Origin: an uncultured Planctomycetota bacterium
Lineage (GTDB): Bacteria; Planctomycetota; Phycisphaerae; UBA1845; Fen-1342
Assembly: GCA_900696525.1 (NCBI GenBank)
Contig: CAADGL010000012.1
Location: 372,001-436,000 of the forward strand
Direction: 5' to 3'
Length of the DNA: 64,000 nucleotides
Positions 24,646-32,549 of the stretch are shown one piece after another; position 1 is the first letter of the stretch; every line of letters starts with the position of its first letter. The notes under the pieces are model-generated. The model made no database searches and was not told where the DNA came from. It was given only the letters and a program-made list of their open reading frames with translations. A program made the translations under genes and the position numbers.

Positions 24646-26193
24646 TCAGCGCCGCTGGCCGGCCGGCAGCCAGATGCGCTCCGGGCCGACCGGCGCCCCG
24701 CCGAACAGCGGCAGCTCGAACCGTTCGTGCGCCGGCGACGGCGCGTAATGCGGCGACAGCAGGTGCTCGGCGGCGGGCTCGAACTCGCGCACGACGACGG
24801 CGGCGAAGTAGCGTGATTCGATTCTCCGGCGCAGGTCGTCCGGAATCGGCAGCACGCCGGCACGCCGCTGCGTCGCGAGGTAATTGACGAGGACGATCGT
24901 GTGCGGGCCGTTGGAGCGTCCGCTGCCCAGGGCGCTGCCGTGGTTGAGCACCCAGAGCCGCTCTGGGGAACCCAGGCGCGCCAGCGTATCCTGAAACCGT
25001 CGCCAGGTTTCGCGCGCCGCGGCGTCGGGGACGAACGGGCGCGGGTCGCGAATGCCGCGCACCATGACCAGGGCGAGCAACAGCAGAACCAGCCGCCAGC
25101 CGACGGCCCGGCGCACCGCGCCCGGCAGCGCGTCCGCCGCCCGGGCCAGCGCCGCCGGCATGAACGCCGCCCCCAGCACCGCCAGGGGGATGAACACGTT
25201 CTGGGCTCCGCCCTCCACGGCCCGGCCGGCGGCACACACGAACATGCTTGAGAGCGTGCCGAGCAGGAGCACGCCGTAGCGTTCGCGCGGGCCGGCGGCC
25301 GGTTCGGACGCGCGCCGCGCCGTCATCAGCCACGCCGCCGTGGCCAGCAGCAGGATCGCGGTGTGCGGTGCGAAGCCGCCGAGCAGGTCGTCGGACACGG
25401 TGCGCCAGATGGTCTCGAACGTCATCCCGATCGCCGCCGGCGTCTCCCACACGTAGAAGAAGAACCAGCCGCCGGTCTGCTGGTTGAGCCAGAGGGCAAG
25501 CCCCCCGGTCAGCGCCGCCCACGCCGCGCCGGCAATCAGCACAAGCCGCGTGCGCGACGCGAGCAGGTTCAGCAGGAAGAGCACGTGAAACACGACGACC
25601 GACTGCTTCACAAAGACCGAGGCGGTCGCCGCCGCCACGTACAGCGCGAGGGCCGCCCACTCGTTGCGCAGCATCATCGCCGCGACGCAGGCCGCGACGC
25701 ACAGCGCCAGCAGGCCGTCGGAGCGCCCGGCGTCGTAGTAGCCGTCGCAGGCGAAATACGCGGCTGCGACCAGCGGCGGGACGGTCAGGGCGATCAGCGG
25801 CCGCCGCGTGCAGCGGCTCGTCAGCCACGTGGCCACTGCCGTCGCGCCCAGCAGGCCGATCAGACCGGTCCAGCGGCCTGCGCGGAACGCGTCGAGGCCG
25901 GCGGCCGTGAGCCAGGCGGCGGCGTGGTAATGCAGCGGCGTGTAGAGCAGGGGGATGAACTCACCCGAGGGCGCGACGTAGATCGGCCGGCCCTCTGCGG
26001 CGCGCGTGACATGATCGGCGAGCACGCCCTCCATCCACTCCAGCTCGTACGGATAGCTGAGGCGTTCGATCGTGCAATAGCCCACCACCGCGAGCACCGC
26101 CAGGCCGGCGACTGCCAGCACGAGCAGTGCAATCGGCAGCAGCCAGTCAGCTACGCGGCTGGCGAGGACTTCGTGCGCGTCGGTGCGAGACAC
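24646..26193 (-). CDS. Polytopic glycosyltransferase-like membrane protein (GT-C type)
   Basis: A protein of 515 residues with about ten hydrophobic helices and a soluble C-terminal domain of about 110 residues. The first extracytoplasmic loop begins YPYELEWMEGVLADH, an acidic motif of GT-C enzymes (ArnT/PMT-like) that use lipid-phosphate sugars. HYDAGRSDGLL-like (DGYYDAGRSDGL) and KQSVVVFH segments are further family-like features. The start is GTG 26193 with GGAG upstream; earlier in-frame starts would run antisense into the divergent CoA-binding gene. Donor and acceptor are unknown. It heads a probable operon with the HEAT-like gene. Confidence 0.75.
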   Translation of the reverse strand: MSRTDAHEVLASRVADWLLPIALLVLAVAGLAVLAVVGYCTIERLSYPYELEWMEGVLADHVTRAAEGRPIYVAPSGEFIPLLYTPLHYHAAAWLTAAGLDAFRAGRWTGLIGLLGATAVATWLTSRCTRRPLIALTVPPLVAAAYFACDGYYDAGRSDGLLALCVAACVAAMMLRNEWAALALYVAAATASVFVKQSVVVFHVLFLLNLLASRTRLVLIAGAAWAALTGGLALWLNQQTGGWFFFYVWETPAAIGMTFETIWRTVSDDLLGGFAPHTAILLLATAAWLMTARRASEPAAGPRERYGVLLLGTLSSMFVCAAGRAVEGGAQNVFIPLAVLGAAFMPAALARAADALPGAVRRAVGWRLVLLLLALVMVRGIRDPRPFVPDAAARETWRRFQDTLARLGSPERLWVLNHGSALGSGRSNGPHTIVLVNYLATQRRAGVLPIPDDLRRRIESRYFAAVVVREFEPAAEHLLSPHYAPSPAHERFELPLFGGAPVGPERIWLPAGQRR

Positions 26194-26299
26194 GGCGGCT
26201 CCGGCGACTCGGGGCAGCCGCGCGGCGTCCCGGCAAACGGGCAGGGTCCGCGCGGCGCGACCATCGTAGAATCGGACGAGGCAAACGCAAGGAGCCGCC

Positions 26300-26674
26300 A
26301 TGGCCGCCAGGACTGTCGCGGTGGTCGGCGCATCGCGCGACCGATCGAAATACGGGAACAAGTCGCTTCGGGCGCATCTGCAACAGGGCTGGCAGGTGTT
26401 TCCGATCAACCCGCACGAGACCGAGATCGAGGGTGTGCGCGCGTATGCGCGCCTCGCAGACGTTCCCGTACGGCTCGATCGCGTCACGCTCTACGTGCCG
26501 CCGGAAACCGGAATCACGCTGCTGGACGAGATCGCGGCGGTGCGGCCGGGCGAGCTGTTCGTGAATCCTGGCGCGGAAAGCGAGGCGCTGCTGGAAGCGG
26601 CCCGGGCGCGCGGGCTCGACCCGATCGTGGCGTGCAGCATCGTGGACGTCGGCGTGTCACCGGCGCAGTTGTAG
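26300..26674 (+). CDS. CoA-binding domain protein
   Basis: A 124-residue single-domain protein of the CoA_binding_2 family (YccU-like). It has a Rossmann-type fold with VAVVGASRDRSKYGNKSLRA at the N-terminus, then VFPINPHETEIEGVRAYARL and VTLYVPPETGI. LFVNPGAESEALLEAARARG near the C-terminus completes the nucleotide pocket. Members bind CoA or related nucleotides; a physiological role is not established. The start ATG is preceded by AAGGAG. It diverges from the GT-C gene and converges with the DUF151 gene. Confidence 0.9.
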   Translation: MAARTVAVVGASRDRSKYGNKSLRAHLQQGWQVFPINPHETEIEGVRAYARLADVPVRLDRVTLYVPPETGITLLDEIAAVRPGELFVNPGAESEALLEAARARGLDPIVACSIVDVGVSPAQL

Positions 26675-26717
26675 CGCTCGGCATCCGCTGTTCGCACGCG
26701 CCGCCCGCCGCCGCGGC

Positions 26718-27125
26718 TCACGGCGTTTGCGCCGCTTCCTTCAGCACGTGCTCGGCGACGTAGATCGGCACGTCCAGCCCGGCTGCGACGGCGATCGCGT
26801 CGGATGGGCGGCTGTCGATCTCGATGAGCTCGCCCGCGCGGCGGACGATGAGCCGGGCGAAGAACGTGTGCTCGTGCAGGTCGCTGATGACGACTTTTTC
26901 GATCTCGCCGGAGAGCTGTTCGATGGTGTTGGCGAGCAGGTCGTGCGTGAGCGGCCGCTGGGGCGTCTCGCCCTTGATGCGGCGCTGGATGGCGACGGCC
27001 TCGGGCAGGCCGATGACGATGTGCAGGTAGCGGTTTCCGTTGCGTTCGCGCAGGACGATGATCTGCTGCTCGGTCACGTCCGAGATGCGGATCTGCGCCA
27101 GGTCCATGCGGACTTCGATCGCCAC
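26718..27125 (-). CDS. DUF151 bifunctional nuclease family protein
   Basis: A protein of 135 residues of the bifunctional nuclease (BFN/DUF151) family, reported to have RNase/DNase activity in plants. Recognised by IIVLRERNGNRYLHIVIG, the helical PLTHDLLANTIEQLSGEIEK, FFARLIV and the conserved EIDSRPSDAIAVA. The GTG start 27125 has GGAGG 6 bases upstream; ATG 27107 is a weaker alternative. It is the last of five tightly arranged minus-strand genes starting at yggS. Confidence 0.88.
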   Translation of the reverse strand: MAIEVRMDLAQIRISDVTEQQIIVLRERNGNRYLHIVIGLPEAVAIQRRIKGETPQRPLTHDLLANTIEQLSGEIEKVVISDLHEHTFFARLIVRRAGELIEIDSRPSDAIAVAAGLDVPIYVAEHVLKEAAQTP

Positions 27126-27198
27126 GTTCCACCTCCGGCGCAAGCTAGCTCCGGGCGCGCAACGCTGTCAAGCAAGCGGCTGGGGGCTGCTCGGCTCG

Positions 27199-27645
27199 TC
27201 AGGACGAGAGCCGCTTCAGAATGCGCTCGCGGCAGGCCTTCAGCGTCACGCCGCGCTGGTCGAGCACGCGCTGGGCCGTGCTGCCCTCCTCGCGGAGCAG
27301 CCCGAGCAGCAGATGCTCAGTGCCGATGTCGCGCGCCTCGAGCTGGGCCGCCTCGTCGATCGCCAGTGCCACCACGTTACGATAGTGCGGCGAGCCCGGC
27401 AGGCGGCCGAGGACCCATGTGTCCTCCTTGGCGCGCTGCATCATCACTTCGACGTCGCCGCGCACGACGTGCTCGTCGAGGCCGAAACCGTGCAGCACGT
27501 CCGCGCCGACCCCCTTGTTGTGCCGCAGGATTGCCAGCAGGATGTGCTCGGTGCCGACGAAGTCGAGCCCGAACTCCTTGGCGATCTCCTGCGCCACGCG
27601 CTTGATGATCAGATCGGCGTCCGCGTTCAGGCCCGGATACGGCAT
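27199..27645 (-). CDS. Stand-alone Clp N-terminal domain protein
   Basis: A 148-residue protein with two ClpA/ClpC N-domain repeats and no AAA ATPase module. FGLDFVGTEHILLAILRH and ARDIGTEHLLLGLLREEG are the two TEHLLLxLL signatures; YRNVVALAIDEA and TLKACRERIL follow. In Clp chaperones this domain binds adaptors and substrates, so a free copy may act as an adaptor or competitor. The stop of the preceding coiled-coil gene lies 3 bases from the start, indicating co-transcription. ClpS or ClpP genes are not in the window. Confidence 0.9.
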   Translation of the reverse strand: MPYPGLNADADLIIKRVAQEIAKEFGLDFVGTEHILLAILRHNKGVGADVLHGFGLDEHVVRGDVEVMMQRAKEDTWVLGRLPGSPHYRNVVALAIDEAAQLEARDIGTEHLLLGLLREEGSTAQRVLDQRGVTLKACRERILKRLSS

Positions 27646-27648
27646 GCA

Positions 27649-28146
27649 TCACCCAACCAGCAGCTTTGAGAAGAGCTTATACCCCAGCGACACGACCGCC
27701 ACAAGCACGGTGAACACCAGCGTGATCTTCAGCAGCCGCAGCCGGTGCCGCAGCTCCGCGTCGCGCGCTTCGCGCAGCTTCTCGTGCAGCTCGCTGACCT
27801 TGCGGTCGATCCGCTCCTCGATCACGTCCAGCTTCGCGTCCACCCGGGCTTCGATCTCGTCCAGCTTCGCGGCAATGTAGCCGTCCGCCGCCCCGCGCAA
27901 CTGCTCGGCGACCTGCCGCAACAGCGACACGCGCATCGCCGCCCCCGTCAGGTCGAATCTCGGCCGCTCCGGCGACGACGCCGGCGTCGCCTCGGCGGGA
28001 GCGTCAGCCGTCGGCGCGCCCGGCTTCGGCGGTTTGACGAGCGCTTCGCCCGCCAGCCACACCGCCCGCGCGATGCGCCCGAGCCACGTCGGCCGATCAC
28101 GTGCGTCGTCGGCCGCCGGCGGCTTGGAAGCTGGAGTCGTGTTCAT
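27649..28146 (-). CDS. Coiled-coil protein with C-terminal membrane anchor (165 aa)
   Basis: Function unknown. The first 70 residues are proline-rich and disordered-looking. Residues ~85-132 form a strongly charged coiled coil (KLDEIEARVDAKLDVIEERI and following). The last 25 residues are a single hydrophobic helix, ITLVFTVLVAVVSLGYKLF, giving a tail-anchored topology with the bulk in the cytoplasm. It lies 13 bases after an 86-residue membrane protein gene and 3 bases before the Clp-N gene. Confidence 0.72.
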   Translation of the reverse strand: MNTTPASKPPAADDARDRPTWLGRIARAVWLAGEALVKPPKPGAPTADAPAEATPASSPERPRFDLTGAAMRVSLLRQVAEQLRGAADGYIAAKLDEIEARVDAKLDVIEERIDRKVSELHEKLREARDAELRHRLRLLKITLVFTVLVAVVSLGYKLFSKLLVG

Positions 28147-28159
28147 GCCGCCTCCGGCG

Positions 28160-28420
28160 TCAGACCAGGTGGTGCAGTCTCCAGACGATGATCAGCAGAA
28201 TCGTCCAGGCCGCGATCTGCGTCAACTCACCCGCGACCGGCCGCAGCCGCAGCGACAGGAGCTGATAGCCCAGGTACGTGCGCAGCAGGCGCTTGTGGCG
28301 GTCTTCGCCCGAGATCAGCCGCCAGAACTGCACGGCGCCGGTGACGAGCGCCAGGGTGGCATAGACCGTCAGCAGCGTGACGAGCAGGCCGCGGAAGAGG
28401 ATGAACGGATCAGTGTCCAC
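28160..28420 (-). CDS. Small membrane protein (86 aa)
   Basis: No family recognised. Two hydrophobic helices are visible: FRGLLVTLLTVYATLALVTG near the N-terminus and IAAWTILLIIVWRL at the C-terminus. A basic, probably cytoplasmic loop (GEDRHKRLLRTYLGYQ) lies between them. Its start overlaps the end of yggS by 11 bases, and the tail-anchored coiled-coil gene follows after 13 bases, so it sits inside a five-gene operon. It may assemble with that coiled-coil neighbour; this is inference from position only. Confidence 0.68.
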   Translation of the reverse strand: MDTDPFILFRGLLVTLLTVYATLALVTGAVQFWRLISGEDRHKRLLRTYLGYQLLSLRLRPVAGELTQIAAWTILLIIVWRLHHLV

Positions 28421-29153
28421 CGGGCAGGCCCTCGAAGAGCGCCGAACCGATGCGCACGACCGTCGCCCCCTCTTCCACCGCGACTTCGTAATCGCCTGTC
28501 ATTCCCATCGACAGCTCGCCGCATGTTTCCGCCACGGCGCCGCTGGCGCGCAGCTTCTCCAGCAGCTCCCGCAGGCCCGCGAACACCGGACGCGCCCGCT
28601 GCGGATCGGCGCTCGGCGGCGCCATCGTCATCAGCCCCCTGAGCCGAACGTGCCGCAGCCGCGAGACGTACTCGGCCAGGGTCGCGGCGTCGGCGGCCGC
28701 GACGCCCTGCTTCGACGACTCACCCGAGACGTTGACCTCGACGAAGACGTCCACGAACCGCTCGGCGCGCGCCGCCTCGGCCTCGGTTTCGGCGGCGAGC
28801 CGCTCGGAATCGACCGAGTGGATCACCTGGCAGACGCGCAGCAGGGCCCGCACCTTGTTGCGCTGCAAGTGGCCGATCATGTGCCAGCGCCACGGCCGTG
28901 CCGCCGCCGGCCAGCCGCCGGGCTCGCCGGCGCCGAGCGCCGCGGCGCGGGCCACGAGCTGCTGAACCCGGTTCTCGCCCAGTTCCGTCAGCCCGGCGTG
29001 GATGACGGCCCCGATCGATGCCGGATCGAGGTACTTGGTGACGGCCACGAGCCGCACGCATTCCGGATCGCGCCCGGAGCGCCGGGCCGCCCGGGCGATC
29101 GCCTCACGCACGCGCTCGACGTTTCGCGCGATGATCGTGGCTGTCTCGGACAT
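28410..29153 (-). CDS. YggS family pyridoxal phosphate homeostasis protein
   Basis: A 247-residue single-domain PLP-binding protein (YggS/PLPBP) that carries PLP and affects vitamin B6 and amino-acid balance. Family motifs are intact: LVAVTKY with the PLP lysine, LGENRVQQL, WHMIGHLQRNK, IHSVDS, EVNVSGESSKQG, LRGLMTMAP, and LSMGMTGDYEVAVEEGATVV followed by RIGSALF. The ATG 29153 opens MSETATIIARNVERV; longer frames are low complexity. It is the first gene of a five-gene minus-strand operon and faces the cyclase gene across an 88-base promoter region. Confidence 0.94.
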   Translation of the reverse strand: MSETATIIARNVERVREAIARAARRSGRDPECVRLVAVTKYLDPASIGAVIHAGLTELGENRVQQLVARAAALGAGEPGGWPAAARPWRWHMIGHLQRNKVRALLRVCQVIHSVDSERLAAETEAEAARAERFVDVFVEVNVSGESSKQGVAAADAATLAEYVSRLRHVRLRGLMTMAPPSADPQRARPVFAGLRELLEKLRASGAVAETCGELSMGMTGDYEVAVEEGATVVRIGSALFEGLPGGH

Positions 29154-29241
29154 CGGGGCCGATCCCGCGGGACGCCGCCGGCCGCCGCGAACCGAGCGGC
29201 GCATGGTGAGCCGGCGGGGTTTATTCTATACTGGCCGTCCC

Positions 29242-31065
29242 ATGCCGCACGCGCTGGTCAACTTGTTTGAACGCCTGTTCAGCGACTTCTACAACCCGTT
29301 CGCGGTGATCTGCGAGTTGCTGCTGATCGCGGTCGCGGTGAACTGGTGCGCGGGGATCCTCCAGGGGACGCGCGGCACGCGCCTGCTGCGCGGCCTGCTG
29401 ATCGTGCTGGTGGTGGCGGCGCTGCTGCTCCAGCTCATCGGCGTCCAGAGCGACTGGGCGCGGCTGGACCGGCTGGCCGTGCTTCTGCGATATTTCATAC
29501 CCGGGCTTGCCTTCGTGGCGCTGGTCGCCTTTCAGCCCGAGTTGCGCCGGGCGCTGATCCGGGCGGGAGAGATCACCTGGCTGCGGCGGCGGACGCCGCT
29601 GGCGTCCATGGTGGCCACGCTGGTCGAATCGGCCAAGTACCTTTCCAAGAACCGCTTCGGAGCGCTGGTGGCGATCCAGCGCGAGGTGGGTCTGGGCAAC
29701 TGGATCGAGACCGGCACGCCGATCAACGGCGAGCTGAGCGCGCGGCTGCTGAACGCGATCTTCTACCCGAACTCGGCGCTGCACGACCTGGGCGTGGTCA
29801 TCTCGGGCAACCGGATCGTGGCGGCGAACTGCCAGTTCCCGCAGGCCGAGAGCGGCGAGCTTGACACGGCCCTGGGCAGCCGCCACCGCGCGGCCGTCGG
29901 CCTGTCGCAGGAGTCCGACGCCCTGGTGCTGGTCGTGTCGGAGGAGACCGGCGCCATCTCCCTGGCCGACCACGGAAAGCTGCTGCGATTCCTGTCGCTC
30001 GACGACCTCGACAGCGAACTGACGAATCGGCTGGGCGGCGTGAGCGGCGGCCTGACGGCGCGCCGCCTGGCGCTGTCGCGGACGGGCACGTGGCGCCTCC
30101 TGCGCCGCTCGCTGGTCGTGATTCCCCTGACGCTCGTGCTGTGGCTGCTGGCCGACCAGGTCAGCCAGGTGTCCGCCGACGGCATCCAGGTCGCGATCAA
30201 GACCAGCCATCCGGCCCTGCACGTCGTCGCTTCGCGCAGCCGGTTCACGATCTCCGTCAAGGGACCGGCGCGCGCCGTCGACGAGTTGCGCGCCAGGGCC
30301 CGCGAAGGGCCCTACGAAGTCGAGTGGCGCCTCCCAGACAGACTCGAGACCGGCGACCTGCGCCAGACAACCTCCGGCGTGCTCGACGCGCTTCCTGAGT
30401 TTCAGCGGCTCGGCGTGGTGATCACCAAGGCCGAGCCGCCGGAGTTCTCGCTGGCCGTCGACGAAGTCCGGTCGGTCTCGCTGCCGGTCGTGCTCGATCG
30501 CGGCACGCTGGTCACCAGCGACGAGCGCATCGAGCCCTCGCAGGTCAGCGTCCAGGTGCGCGGCCGTGACCTGCGCCGGCTTCAGGGAGCGTCGATCCGG
30601 GCGCTGCTGCCCGACCACGTCCGGCGGCTGCCGGCGTCGGAGGTGACGACGTTTGACGCGGTCGTGAGCACGGAACTGGACGGCGTGCGCCCGCTGCGCG
30701 TCGATCCGGGGACGGTGCGCGTGACGCTGACGGTCATCGGGGAGCAGGCGCGGCAGCGCATCGACGGCATCACGGTGCGCGTCGTGAAGAACCCCGACAT
30801 CGAGCAGCGCTACCAGCTCATTGCCGCCGAATTCACCGCGTGGGTCAACCAGTCGATCGAGGTCCAGGGCGAGCGCGGGATCGTCGCAAGCCTCACCGCC
30901 CAGGATGTCGACGCCTGGGTCATTGTCACCACCGACATGATCGGCAAGCGCGACCAGGAGATCACCGCCCTGGTCGACCTGCGCCTCCCGCCCGGCGTCA
31001 AGCTCGTGAGCCCGCCGCTCGAGGTCCGCTTCCGGCTGATCGAGCGCGAGGAAGTCGTCCCGTGA
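29242..31065 (+). CDS. Fused diadenylate cyclase (CdaA-type) and YbbR/CdaR-type protein
   Basis: One 607-residue polypeptide joins two proteins that are separate in Firmicutes. Residues 1-100 have three membrane helices. The DAC domain (~105-260), which makes c-di-AMP from ATP, includes GRLNxx-like GELSARLLNAIFYPNSALHD and the RHR motif (Arg214-Arg216). The canonical DGA motif is replaced by Asp182-Leu183-Gly184. A fourth helix (~288-306, VVIPLTLVLWLLADQV) is followed by about 300 extracytoplasmic residues with YbbR-like beta repeats (VSLPVVLDRG, VQVRGRDLRRLQGA). In separate systems CdaR binds and regulates CdaA. ATG 29242 lies 10 bases after a TATACT sequence and lacks a clear SD. The stop overlaps rluA by four bases. 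Confidence 0.87.
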   Translation: MPHALVNLFERLFSDFYNPFAVICELLLIAVAVNWCAGILQGTRGTRLLRGLLIVLVVAALLLQLIGVQSDWARLDRLAVLLRYFIPGLAFVALVAFQPELRRALIRAGEITWLRRRTPLASMVATLVESAKYLSKNRFGALVAIQREVGLGNWIETGTPINGELSARLLNAIFYPNSALHDLGVVISGNRIVAANCQFPQAESGELDTALGSRHRAAVGLSQESDALVLVVSEETGAISLADHGKLLRFLSLDDLDSELTNRLGGVSGGLTARRLALSRTGTWRLLRRSLVVIPLTLVLWLLADQVSQVSADGIQVAIKTSHPALHVVASRSRFTISVKGPARAVDELRARAREGPYEVEWRLPDRLETGDLRQTTSGVLDALPEFQRLGVVITKAEPPEFSLAVDEVRSVSLPVVLDRGTLVTSDERIEPSQVSVQVRGRDLRRLQGASIRALLPDHVRRLPASEVTTFDAVVSTELDGVRPLRVDPGTVRVTLTVIGEQARQRIDGITVRVVKNPDIEQRYQLIAAEFTAWVNQSIEVQGERGIVASLTAQDVDAWVIVTTDMIGKRDQEITALVDLRLPPGVKLVSPPLEVRFRLIEREEVVP

Positions 31066-31805
31066 AGCCCCTTGAGCGCCGCCGGCCGGTCAATCCGCCC
31101 GCCATCCTCTACTCGGACCAGGCGCTGCTCGTCGTGGACAAGCCCGCCGGACTGCTTTCTGCGCCCGGCCGCAGCGGCGACGACGTGCGAACGGCGCTGC
31201 GCGCCGCCGGCCTCGTCGGCCAGGGCGACCCGGTGCGCCTGGTGCATCGGCTCGACCGCGAGACGAGCGGCGTGCTGGTTTTTGCACGGACGCTGGCGGC
31301 GCAGCGCAGCCTGACGGCCCAGTTCCACGCGCGGTCTGTCGAGAAAACCTACCTCGCGCTGGCCAGCGGCTACGTGGCGGGCGACGGCGAGATCGACCTG
31401 CCGCTCCAGGTCGATCGCGGCGGGGGCCGTGTCCGGGTCCAGCCGCGGCGCGGAAAACCGGCCGTGACGCGGTACCGCGTTCTCCAGCGGGTCGCGGGCA
31501 ACACGCTCCTCGAATGCCGACCGCTGACCGGACGGACGCACCAGATCCGGGCGCATCTGGCCGCGATTGGCCATCCGCTGGCCGTTGACCCGCTGTACGG
31601 GGGAGCGGGAGCGATTTTTCTATCGCACTACAAGCAGGGTTATCGGCCCAGCGCCAGGCACGACGAGCGGCCGCTGATCGCGCGGCTGACGCTGCACGCG
31701 CTGCGCATCGCGCTCGATCACCCGGACTCCGGCGAGCGGGTGTCGTTTGAAGCGCCGATTCCAAAGGACCTGCGGGCGACACTCAACCAGCTCGCGCGGT
31801 TATGA
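31062..31805 (+). CDS. RluA family pseudouridine synthase
   Basis: A 247-residue enzyme isomerising specific uridines in rRNA or tRNA. The GTG start overlaps the upstream TGA (GTGA), indicating translational coupling with the cyclase fusion. Motif I, HRLDRETSGVLVFA, contains the catalytic Asp. Further family motifs are EKTYLALASG and PLTGRTHQIRAHLAAIGHPL. There is no N-terminal S4 domain, as in RluA/TruC-type members. Target site specificity cannot be predicted. Confidence 0.92.
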   Translation: MKPLERRRPVNPPAILYSDQALLVVDKPAGLLSAPGRSGDDVRTALRAAGLVGQGDPVRLVHRLDRETSGVLVFARTLAAQRSLTAQFHARSVEKTYLALASGYVAGDGEIDLPLQVDRGGGRVRVQPRRGKPAVTRYRVLQRVAGNTLLECRPLTGRTHQIRAHLAAIGHPLAVDPLYGGAGAIFLSHYKQGYRPSARHDERPLIARLTLHALRIALDHPDSGERVSFEAPIPKDLRATLNQLARL

Positions 31806-31872
31806 TCTGGTGTATTTCCGAGACAGGCCACCCGGCGCGCGGGTGGACGAGCCACTCGAAGGGAGGCGTAGC

Positions 31873-32505
31873 GTGCGTAGCGATCAACTGCTGAAGCTGT
31901 CGGCGACCGTACTGGGACTGTCCATGTCGTACGTCGCGCTCGCGCAGGCGGCGGGCGACGAGGGCAAGCTGCCCGAGTGTCCGGTCATGGGCGAGACGGT
32001 CGATTTCAACGTCAAGGTGATGACGCCCGATGGCCCGGTCTATTTCTGCTGCCCGCCTTGCGTCAAGAAGTACGAGCGCGACCCGGCCAAGTTCGCCGAC
32101 AAGATCAAGGCGCAGCGCGAGCGACTCGCAAAAACCCCGCGCATCCAGGTGCGCTGCCCCGTGAGCGGTGAGGCCGTCGACGGCAAGACCACGGCGGAGA
32201 TCGGCGGCCAGAAGATCGCCTTCTGCTGCAAGAATTGCGTCGCCAAATACGAGAAAGACCCGGACGCGTACCAGGGCAAGCTCGCCGACAGCTACACCTA
32301 CCAGACGCGATGCCCCGTGACGGGCAACAAGATCGATCCCGCCGCGCACGGCGACCTGCCCACGGGCGAGCGGATCTACTATTGCTGCAAGGCCTGCGAG
32401 CCGAAGCTCGTGAAGGACCCCGCCAGGTATCGCGACAAGCTGGCTGAGCAAGGCATCAACATCGATCCCAAGGCCATCGCCGCGAAGGCCGGCGGCGGAA
32501 AGTAA
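31873..32505 (+). CDS. Secreted protein with three YHS/TRASH-like metal-binding domains
   Basis: A 210-residue protein with GTG start and strong GGGAGG site 6 bases upstream. A signal peptide (LLKLSATVLGLSMSYVALAQA) precedes three similar ~50-residue modules. Each has CPV(M/S/T)G and, about 25 residues on, a CC/C-rich turn: FCCPPCVKKYERDP, FCCKNCVAKYEKDP and YCCKACEPKLVKDP. Such Cys arrays in YHS/TRASH domains bind transition metals, for example in copper handling. It stands between rluA and mnmA without a visible metal-transport gene. The metal and partner are unknown. Confidence 0.85.
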   Translation: MRSDQLLKLSATVLGLSMSYVALAQAAGDEGKLPECPVMGETVDFNVKVMTPDGPVYFCCPPCVKKYERDPAKFADKIKAQRERLAKTPRIQVRCPVSGEAVDGKTTAEIGGQKIAFCCKNCVAKYEKDPDAYQGKLADSYTYQTRCPVTGNKIDPAAHGDLPTGERIYYCCKACEPKLVKDPARYRDKLAEQGINIDPKAIAAKAGGGK

Positions 32506-32549
32506 GGACGGCAGCCGCGGCCAGTCCGCGCGGCGCCTACGATCACGAG

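Noticed and set aside
29204-29241. Strong promoter for the cyclase fusion gene
   Set aside because: TATACT at 29227-29232 is a fair -10 but no matching -35 is seen 16-18 bases upstream, so I do not annotate it as a feature.
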